Assembly (NCBI RefSeq): GCF_036898095.1
Contig: NC_090759.1
Coordinates: 20,850,546-20,914,545, forward strand
Origin: Palaemon carinicauda
Lineage: Eukaryota > Arthropoda > Malacostraca > Decapoda > Palaemonidae
Length of the DNA: 64,000 bases
Direction: 5' to 3'
Shown: piece after piece, positions 56,364 to 64,000 of the stretch
Layout: each line of letters opens with the position of its first letter
How positions within the stretch are numbered: position 1 is the first letter of the stretch
Notes under the pieces: model-generated
Databases searched by the model: none
The model's input: only the letters and a program-made list of their open reading frames with translations
What the model was told of the DNA's origin: nothing
Program-made: the position numbers and the translations under genes

Positions 56364-58285
56364 CTAGCCTCCTTGATTGCGTCCTCCCTTCCCGCCTCTT
56401 CCTCTTTGAGGGTATTTAGAGGAGCCCCTTTTCGACCCTCTACCTTTAAGATGAAAGGTAGTGATCTGCCTCTCATACGCAGTGTTAAATGCTGGTGACT
56501 GGGCCACCAGCTGCTGAGGTACCATCTGGTAAGTTGGTTGGGGTTGTGCCACCATCTGGGGCACCGCGGTCATGGGAACTGCGGGAAGTTGTTGCTGCTG
56601 TTGTCTTATAGGGCGAGAGGACAACCTGGGTCTTTTTGTCTTCCTCTTAGGTTGGGGACCCTCATCCGGGGAAGACTTCCTCTTCGCCGACATGCCCCAC
56701 TTCTGGAGAAGATTTCTATTCTCCGTGGCGGCCTTGTCAACTACTTCTTTGACCACTTCGCTCGGGAAGAGGTCTTTTCCCCAGATATTGGAGGTTATCA
56801 GCTTCCTGGGTTCGTGTTTTACTACAAGCACGTCTGGCTCTAACGAAGCCATATAGGTCCTTGACCAGCGTAGCCAAATGTGATTTGGCCATAACCATAT
56901 TCATGTCTGGGGTTCTACTATTGCTTGCCATTGCCTCCAAGCAAATCTGGAGGGACAGGGGTGCGGCAAGTCTTTCCTTTGTCTCTTGCTCCCTTCGCAA
57001 GAGAAAGTCAGACAGCCTAGGGAGGTTTTCACTGAACTGGCATCCAGCAATGTCTGCCTCCAACTTCCCAACTGAGAAGGTAAGGTGGATTTCCTTCCAG
57101 TCCTTATCCTCCGTAGGCAGGGCTAGGGATAAGGGTCTACACTCCTCGAGTGTAGGGCAAGGTTTGCCTGCTTCTATTGCCTTCATAACTGTCTTAAAAT
57201 CTTTTGCAGTAAAGGGAAAGAAGGGAAAGGCTAGGTTGGCTGGAGCAAGAAAGGAGGGATGTTTCTTGCTAAGGGCTGGCACTTTTGAGTTAGTGAAGCC
57301 CTTGCCTTTCAGGCTACTTGACAACAGAGCCTGAGCTTTTTCATGGTCAAGAACTATGACCTCCTTTGGTTCTGTCTCCTCCTTGGACGTAGGTTCCGAC
57401 TTCAAGCGGACGAAGCAGTCTGGGTAAGACTTAAAGCTGGACCAGAAGTCGACTTCCTCTATAAGGACAGCCCCCAGCTTTTCTGATATGAATGTCTTCC
57501 CGTTGGTAATCGGCATGTATTCTGCATGCCTCCAAGGGTTCACATCAGAGCAAGGTGGAAGATCTTTCACGTTGAGTCTTCTCAGAGACCTAGGGGATGC
57601 GGCGAGATGGTCCATCCTTCTCTTCAATTCAACGTCCCTTTCTTCGTTTTGCTTACGAAGATTCTCCGTCATAGTCATAGTCATAGTCATGAGACTGGCC
57701 AATGTCATCTGATGGAGGAGCAGAAGACGTAGAGGGTAATGGTTCTGGGGCCGGAACCGACGAAACGGACTCTGGTTCGACGTCATCCTCTTCAGTCTTG
57801 GGAGCCAGGGTAGACTCCTCTTCTAGACCTTCCGCTAGAAGGTCTTTCTCAGTGTCCTCAGACATCTCCGACATCCTCTCATCTAGGTGGATGTCCTTCA
57901 TCGCGTCAGCGACATCTGTATCTACGGAAATCTGGAGGCAAGGGATCTCAGGTTGAGGCTGGGGTATGACAGCATCCACCCCCGCCTTAAGGAACAGACA
58001 AGGGCGCATCCGTTCACTCGGAAGGTAAGGTCATGTGGCATTCTTTTGAAAGCCACGAACCCATCTGTGCAGCTTACTTCGTGCTGCATCCCTTGACTCC
58101 GCTGTCTTGGGGATCATCAAAAGCCTCAGTAACCAAGGCTTTGCACACGTTACAGTCCTGGGGGTCCCAGTGCTTCAGAGGTTCTTTGGAGATGGAGAGA
58201 GAGAATGAGCTCTGCACTCTTCATGGCCACAGAAGTACTTGCTCCTCACATTGCAAAAGACTCCAAGGCACTTGGGATGGTCCTC
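56364..58285 (-). pseudogene. DIRS D gag, frameshifted in a microsatellite
   Basis: Begins at 58285 after what looks like a 3' splice site (CTCTCTTTACAG). Reads a Cys/His cluster (CLGVFCNVRSKYFCGHEEC), KHWDPQDCNVCKALVTEAFD and, after a shift, RSKLHRWVRGFQKN. A Pro/Glu/Ser-rich acidic region follows (57990-57700). At 57664-57687 the (GACTAT)n repeat reads DYDYDYD in one frame and MTMTMT in the other; the correct frame switches there. The core reads NPWRHAEYMPITNGKTF, VDFWSSFKSYPDC and LALPTEDKDWKEIHL. A last shift at about 56850 leads to a basic, Gln- and Gly-rich tail (KRKTKRPRLSS, RGRGGKGGRNQGG). Confidence 0.68.
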
Positions 58286-59755
58286 CTGTAAAGAGAGGAA
58301 AAATAAAGAGTATTCGGTAGTTCATCTCACCTGACAAACTATATAAAATATTATTATTAATATTTTTGCATATATTTTTGCATTTAGCTAGGATAGACAA
58401 GCTAGAAAGGAATTAGGAAAGACACATACTTGTGTTTCCTGTCCAGCCAATTGCTGCGATCTCCCCCATAATTCAAACCTAGGAAACCCAGTGGAAAAAA
58501 TTCTAACCTGTAAGGATAGATAAGTGTAACTTAACACTGACTTCCTAAAGGTTTTAATAATGTGGGTAAATAGTAACTGATCATCTATCAGTATGTTGAA
58601 AGAAATCTTTTCTTTTCATATATAATTGGTCTCAACAATAGACTGTGCAAGGATACACAGGGTATGTTGGAAAATAACTACTGTATAATTTATACTATAG
58701 TTTTTTGTCTGCAGTATGATCTATACTGCAAATATACTGGCTACTGTATAATCATATACTGCAGTTTTATGCCGGCTAGGCTAGCACCTGGTGCCACAGT
58801 CCAGCTGGCATGGGGTACTGCCGGCGCACCGGTGCAGCCGGAGTCTAGCCAGCTGGGGTAGTGGCCGGCAGCATCGACTCAGGCGGCAGTAGGTTAGTAC
58901 CCGGCGGCACTATCCGATAGAGAGAGAGAAAGTAAGGAGAGAAGGGTACCTTATTAAATGTGTATTAACAATAAATAAGGATGTAAGTACTCAATCTTAT
59001 TGCCTTCCTCCAGAATGAGGGTTCAAATGGAAGGGGAGAATGTATCATTCAAGCTTCCATCCAAACACAAACCATTGCTGGTCACTGCCGGTCACTGGTA
59101 TGTGGATGGCAGTCCAAGAGAGGACTGAAGAACACTCTACAGTATAGGAGTCTCCCACCGGCAACCGGCCCAGCTGGCACAGCTTATCCCGGAGCCTTGA
59201 GTTCATAAGGGAAGGCTGAGCGACTAAGCAGCTGCATGTAGGAGCCCCAGTCGGCCCCACAACCCGCCGGCAAGCGGCGAGATTGTAGGACGACGGCCAA
59301 AGGATTACGATGGCTAGGCCATCACTAAAGGACAGAGGGGTTAGGGAAAAGGGTCCTGTATGAGGTGTGGAAGGAGCCAGCAGGGTTGCTGGTCCTACCA
59401 CACCCCTAAGAAACTCTGTTTCAATATTGGCGCCGTCCTAGGCGGCAGGAGAATATCTATTTTCCAACCTAGGGTCTGCCAATATCGTTAAGGGGACAGC
59501 GGCAGTCTTGCCGCCTCCTCTCAACATAGGAGAAACAGTTCCAGTGCCGGCGCCATCCTAGGCGGCAGAAGAATGTCTATTCTTCAGCCTAGGGTCTGCG
59601 AGCACAGGACTAGTTTTCTAGACGCTGGGAGAAGGTGGCGGAATCATACAACCACTTCAAGTGCGGCCTAGGGATGTCTAGCCTCCTATGCCGGCGGCTT
59701 AGTCCGGCAGGGGAATGACTATTCACCCTGCCGGCCGGCCACCGGAAAAAGACTA
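58286..59755 (-). other. Probable DIRS D leader/intron with GC-rich repeats
   Basis: No gene recognised. 59421-59489 and 59533-59603 are near-copies (blocks CGCCGTCCTAGGCGGCAG and AACCTAGGGTCTGC), and a looser third copy is at 59684-59750. Assignment to D is from position only. Confidence 0.4.
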
Positions 59756-59922
59756 TACAGTGGTCCCTCGGTTATCGCGGTTAATGGGGACCGAGACCAC
59801 CCGCGAAAACTGAAAATCCGCGAAGTAGCGGCGCCTCTTCAAAAATGCTTAAAAAAACGTATATATACCCCCCCTGTATATAGTACACCATATAGAATAC
59901 GGGTAGAGAGAGAGAGAGTGAA

Positions 59923-60194
59923 ATTCATGTTATAACAAAAAAAAAAAAAAACTAAAATATGTTGTCTGTTTACAATAACAATTGAGGGTCTAGAACACTG
60001 TTCTACCGAACAATTTACTTGCGAACAACCAATTATCGTTATCAGCTTTCAAAAACAAGCAAACACTACAACTAGCTAACATAATTAGTCCGTCGTTTTG
60101 CGCAACAAATTAACATTTATAATTTCTATTTCTGGGGGTTTAAGATTACAGTAAGACATAAATAAAATTGTACCATACCATATAGAAAATGGGT

Positions 60195-60285
<91 letters not shown>

Positions 60286-60554
60286 CATGTTATAACAAAA
60301 AAAAAAAAAACTAAAATATGTTGTCTGTTTACAATAACAATTGAGGGTCTAGAACACTGTTCTACCGAACAATTTACTTGCGAACAACCAATTATCGTTA
60401 TCAGCTTTCAAAAACAAGCAAACACTACAACTAGCTAACATAATTAGTCCGTCGTTTTGCGCAACAAATTAACATTTATAATTTCTATTTCTGGGGGTTT
60501 AAGATTACAGTTAATACATAAATAAAATTGTACCATACCATATAGAAAATGGGT

Positions 60555-60624
<70 letters not shown>
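59923..60624 (+). repeat. 360-bp tandem duplication in the Tigger element
   Basis: Copy 1 59923-60282 and copy 2 60283-60624 are nearly identical (ATTCATGTTATAACAAAAA, GAGGGTCTAGAACACTG, GTCCGTCGTTTTGCGC) and each ends in a (GA)n tract. A third partial start follows at 60625. Confidence 0.9.
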
Positions 60625-60627
<3 letters not shown>

Positions 60628-60761
60628 CATGTTAAACAATCAAACAATAAAACATTTAACTTACCTCTTACAATAAGTTCTTCTAAGCGTAGTTGATGAA
60701 AAGACCTGTGCAGTACGATGAGGTGATAACGATGAATGACTGCACAGGGGCATGAAGAGCT

Positions 60762-62693
60762 TTACTGCTCCTCGGATGACGCCGCAGACGATGCAGGGGA
60801 AGCTGCAGGAGGCGGCGTAGTGGCTGCAGGAAGTGTCGTAATGGATGCAGGAGGAGGCGTAGTGGCTATAGGAGGTGGCGTAGGGGATGCAGGAGGATCT
60901 TCTTCTGGTTTTTTGCGCGTAAGAAACATCGTTATTGGGAGTTGTGAACGTTGTTTTTTTTTGTCGATGAAGATGCGCCTATAAACAGCCATGACGTCAT
61001 CAATACGATTGCTGAATTCGACGGCTCTTACCATGTTGTCATCCATTTCTTTGGCCCTTTTTTGGAGGTCTTTGGCAACATTGAAGAGGTCCTGTAAATT
61101 ATGCAATGTAAGGCCACCTTCTTCAGCTTCGTCACCTTCGTCACTAGCAGACTCGTCTTCCTCCTCACTCGCCGATTTGGTCATTTCCTGTAGGTCCTCC
61201 TCTGTCAGTGGGTTTGAGTGGCAGTCGATGAGATTGTTAATTTCATCAGCCGTCATATCCGAGAAGCCTTCAGTCTGCACCAACCGAGCCAGCCTGACAG
61301 CCTTATCAACGGCAGAGTGATGTATTTCGTTAGGCGTGAAACCCTCATAGTCATGAGTGATTTTGTTTGGCCACAATTTCTTCCAGCTGGAGATGAGTGT
61401 CTGTTCTTTCATGTCCTTTAGGGCATTCTGAATATTAGCCAGACACGTAGCTATGTTGTAGTCCTTCCAATAAGCTTTGATGCTGAAGGTCTCGTCGGTC
61501 TCTTCAATGGAGGAGATGAGACCCTCCATTGTTGACTTAGTGTAGAGGGCTTTGAAGGCCCTAATAACCCCCTGATCCATGGGCTGTATAAGGGAAGTGG
61601 TGTTGGGGGGAAGGAACTCCACCTGTACCCCTTCATAATGCAAATTAGTTGCATGACCTCCTGCACAGTCCATGAAGAGAACCACTTTAAAGGGCAGGCC
61701 CTTTTCAGCCAGGTAAAGCTTTACCTGTGGTATGAAAGAGTTAAGGAACCAATCAAGTGTGAGGGCCTTGGTGATCCATGCCTTTTTATTGGCCATCCAG
61801 TACACTGGCAGTAAGGCTTTATTCTTGCTTTTCAATGCTCGAGGATTCTGTGACTTGTAGATAAGGCCGGGCTTCAGCATGAATCCTGCAGCATTGCCAC
61901 ACATGAGCAGAGTCACTCGATCCTTGTGAGCTTTGAAACCTGTCTTTTTAAGTTTGTCCTTGAAAAGAAATGTTCGGGACGGCATCCTCTTCCAGAAGAG
62001 GCCTGTTTCATCCATATTAAAGACTTGCTCCGGGACATAGCCATTTTCTTCTATTATTTCCGGAAACACATCCTCAACATAATTCCTCGCTGCTGCTTCG
62101 TCTGCAGAGGCTGCCTCTCCATACAACGACACACTCTGAAGTCCGAATCGCCTCTTAAACTTATCAAACCAGCCCTTGCTGGCAACGAAAGTCGTACGTG
62201 GTCGTCGTGGGCTAGTCTGGCTTGAGGTACCAGGCAGAGGATCATCTTCGTCGCCGTCGTTTTCTTCCTCATCTTGAACGTTGTCGTCGTCACCACCCTC
62301 AGGCACCATAGCATCAAACAAAGTTTTAGCCTTACTTCGGATCATGTTTGTATCCAGGGTGATTTTCTTCTCCCTACAATCATGGATCCAAATAGCCAGT
62401 GCATTTTCCATTCGCACCATGGTCTTATTCTGGGTGTTTACAACCCTTTTGGCATCTTTCGTGAAAGATATTGCAGCAGTTTTGCAGATGTTCTTCTCTT
62501 CCTTCTTTATGTACCGTACCGTGGATTCATTAAGGCCATATTGTCGGGCTACGCTCGCGTAGCTATTTCCCGCTTTCAACTTGTCCAATAAACTCACTTT
62601 TTCGTTAATTGTTAACATCTTTCGCTTTTTCTTCGGTTCACTAGATGCACCAAGGGATAAAGAGCGTTTGGGAGGCATCACGAAGGGCTTCAC
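60762..62693 (-). CDS. Tigger transposase, intact
   Basis: 643 codons without interruption. The N-terminus is Lys/Arg-rich (MPPKRSLSL, probably the real start at residue 6). An HTH of CENP-B type (NEKVSLLDKLKAGNSYASVA ... ARQYGLNESTVRYIKK) covers residues 30-65. A second HTH (CENPB/Tc5 type) runs through residues 90-190. The DDE_1 catalytic domain has NMDETGLF (Asp228), LFMDCAGGHATN (Asp342) and PMDQGVIRAF (Asp373), the DDD of the pogo group. The last 100 residues are acidic and then Pro/Ala/Thr-rich, ending in PASSAASSEEQ. It would cut and paste the element through its terminal repeats. The intact frame, terminal repeats and TA duplication suggest recent activity. Confidence 0.92.
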   Translation of the reverse strand: MKPFVMPPKRSLSLGASSEPKKKRKMLTINEKVSLLDKLKAGNSYASVARQYGLNESTVRYIKKEEKNICKTAAISFTKDAKRVVNTQNKTMVRMENALAIWIHDCREKKITLDTNMIRSKAKTLFDAMVPEGGDDDNVQDEEENDGDEDDPLPGTSSQTSPRRPRTTFVASKGWFDKFKRRFGLQSVSLYGEAASADEAAARNYVEDVFPEIIEENGYVPEQVFNMDETGLFWKRMPSRTFLFKDKLKKTGFKAHKDRVTLLMCGNAAGFMLKPGLIYKSQNPRALKSKNKALLPVYWMANKKAWITKALTLDWFLNSFIPQVKLYLAEKGLPFKVVLFMDCAGGHATNLHYEGVQVEFLPPNTTSLIQPMDQGVIRAFKALYTKSTMEGLISSIEETDETFSIKAYWKDYNIATCLANIQNALKDMKEQTLISSWKKLWPNKITHDYEGFTPNEIHHSAVDKAVRLARLVQTEGFSDMTADEINNLIDCHSNPLTEEDLQEMTKSASEEEDESASDEGDEAEEGGLTLHNLQDLFNVAKDLQKRAKEMDDNMVRAVEFSNRIDDVMAVYRRIFIDKKKQRSQLPITMFLTRKKPEEDPPASPTPPPIATTPPPASITTLPAATTPPPAASPASSAASSEEQ

Positions 62694-63129
62694 AAAACTT
62701 TTACACTTAAAAAATCACTGCGAGACAAAGACTAACTAACTGCGATCTATGGCGAGAAGCGTATACGAGAAAAGCGTGGAGCGATGGGCATCGGGAGAAG
62801 CTTGGGCTAGTGAATGGGCCAATGGGGAGTCGAGTTCTCAGCGAGTGCTGGCCAATCAGCTTGCGTTTATGCCCGTGATGCTTAGCGTATACAGACGTGC
62901 ATTTCTTTTAGTTTTAAAATTTTGTAAAATGATGCAATTACTAATTCTAATTGAATATTTTGTTTTTAAAATTTGTAAAATAATGTAATTTCTAATTTTA
63001 ATTTAATATTTTTCATTATTATTAATTTTTTAAAAATTTTTTGATATTTTTAATTTTTGAATATTTTTTAGACCCGCGAAGCTCTGAACCCGCGAAAGTT
63101 GAACCGCGAACTAGCGAGGGACCACTGTA

Positions 63130-64000
63130 TACTCTGAGGTTCTAACCGAAACCCAAAGCCTGCTATCTGCCGGGCAAGGGAAGGGACATAAAATGCTAGC
63201 CCAGTCAAGCCGAAGTGTCTACTCGATGGCAAGACTAAGCTAGAGTTGTAGCCTAAGGCTGCACTCAGAGGGAAGGAGGGATTACCCTTAAATCTCCACT
63301 GGAGACGAGTATCGGTTTATATAATAATTCTAGGAGATATCTATCTCCGCCTGAATTAATAAAACGATACACGTGGGTAAACTGGGAACATGTATGAAAG
63401 TATACTAAAGCCACTAGGCTAGTAGCCTAGCAGCGGGTGAGGTTCGACTACCTTAATCGCCGAAACACTCTCGTATACGATCCCAGAGAAAAAGTAATAT
63501 ACAGTATATGCAATCAAAATATCTTACACGTATAAATTGCCTAAATAGCTTCATTTTTAATTGCTATTACACTAGGAATGTCTATTATATCATGCATGAA
63601 AGTAAACTAAAACGCATAGGCTAGGAAGCCTAGCACAAGCAAGGTTCGGTTACCTAAATCGCCGAAACTATCAGGAATACAATCGGCATAATATAAATAA
63701 CTTCCGAGCAATGAAGACTGAATAGCTTCGTAATATTCATGCTATTAACACCGGGAAAGTCGTTCAGGCTAACGAAATAACTCATGCGTTATGAACGACA
63801 GCGCCCAAGGCGCCTCCGGTTAAGGCAAAGCTCCATCACTTAATTTAACCTAATTTTACTGTGAGGCAGGAGCTAAAATTTATGCAATGTAAAGATCAAA
63901 TACTCAACTTTCCAGAGGCAGAAGAGGCTGGAGATTGCATGATATCCGCAAAAAACCAGAGCGTAACGAGAGAGATAACAGAGAAAATCACCGAGCGATA
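63130..64000. other. Non-coding DNA with a 200-bp-spaced repeat
   Basis: No gene recognised. 63391-63472 and 63591-63672 share ATGAAAGTA-ACTAAA, a TAGGCTAG-AGCCTAGC block and TAATCGCCGAAAC. May be part of the leader of DIRS D. Confidence 0.45.

Larger units (their letters stand above)
52217..58290 (-). mobile_element. DIRS-like retrotransposon D, 5' end not located
   Basis: Minus-strand element with gag (58285-56364), RT (56111-55330), RNase H (55320-54470) and recombinase (54470-53549). The 3' terminal block is at 52217-52725. It begins and ends with inverted copies of CGAAAAATCTATTTTTGGGTGA-like sequence (about 52242 and 52690). The complementary region is next to it (52726-52780). A matching left repeat was not seen to the right, so the 5' leader either extends past 64000 with the Tigger element inside it or is truncated. 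D abuts the Gypsy-like remnant. Confidence 0.75.
59758..63127 (-). mobile_element. Tigger-type (pogo) DNA transposon, complete
   Basis: A 3370-base element with inverted ends CAGTGGTCCCTCGGTTATCGCGG and, on the right in reverse, CAGTGGTCCCTCGCTAGTTCGCGG-like sequence. TA flanks both sides (59756-59757 and 63128-63129), the target duplication of Tc1/mariner/pogo elements. Transposase on the minus strand. Its 3' side carries GA tracts and a 360-base tandem duplication (59923-60624). Confidence 0.9.

Noticed and set aside
56265..56852. Plus-strand frames opposite D gag
   Set aside because: Shadows; the minus strand carries the basic, Gly-rich gag end.
59045..59401. 118-codon minus-strand frame
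   Set aside because: No domain, unusual composition and repeat-rich surroundings; likely chance.

Overview
The window is eukaryotic and most likely from a decapod crustacean (inference). The reasons are very long dinucleotide tracts, DIRS-type tyrosine-recombinase retrotransposons in great number, CR1-, RTE- and I-type LINEs, a decapod-like SINE and only isolated fragments of host genes. There is no operon, ribosome binding site or other prokaryotic layout. Two pieces of ordinary host genes are recognisable: the last exon of an OHCU decarboxylase (URAD) gene at 2033-2226 (-), cut by a 500-base gap, and one internal exon of a short-chain dehydrogenase/reductase gene at 38468-38623 (+). Nearly everything else is transposable elements, many nested.

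Layout. 1-2226: AT-rich non-coding DNA and the URAD exon. 2727-6183: an old, heavily mutated DIRS-like element (called F here). 6184-9570 (-): a CR1-like LINE whose endonuclease ORF begins with a hydrophobic leader and a 2A-type ribosome-skipping motif. 10864-29632: one DNA transposon with TTAA target duplications and a Mutator/Kolobok-like transposase. It has been opened twice: by an RTE-like LINE (11598-13904, 7-bp target duplication) and by a DIRS element A (15530-28858), which itself contains a second DIRS element B (about 16060-22896). 30300-36525: an I-type LINE (ORF1 with zinc knuckles; ORF2 with endonuclease, RT, RNase H). 36526-38450: the 3' end of another F-type DIRS element (E), holding a 1-kb non-autonomous LINE derivative; its terminal repeat ends just before the splice acceptor of the SDR exon. 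39232-41420: degenerate DIRS element G. 44250-52216 (-): remnants of an LTR (Gypsy-like) gag-protease region, split by a nearly complete DIRS element C (45105-51746). 52217 to about 58290 or beyond (-): DIRS element D. 59758-63127: a Tigger (pogo-like) DNA transposon with an intact 643-aa transposase.

How the parts work together. The DIRS elements share one plan: inverted terminal repeats, an internal complementary region next to the right repeat, then gag, RT, RNase H and a tyrosine recombinase that integrates a circular DNA copy without a target duplication. A, B and C keep the recombinase ORF overlapping the RNase H ORF in the -1 frame. A and B have both lost the RT palm, so they could only have moved with RT supplied by a relative. 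The order of insertion can be read directly: Kolobok-like element first, then A into its transposase gene, then B into A. The RTE copy also entered the Kolobok-like element, at an undetermined time relative to A.

All coordinates and motif readings were made by eye from the sequence; family names are from memory of conserved motifs and no database was searched.
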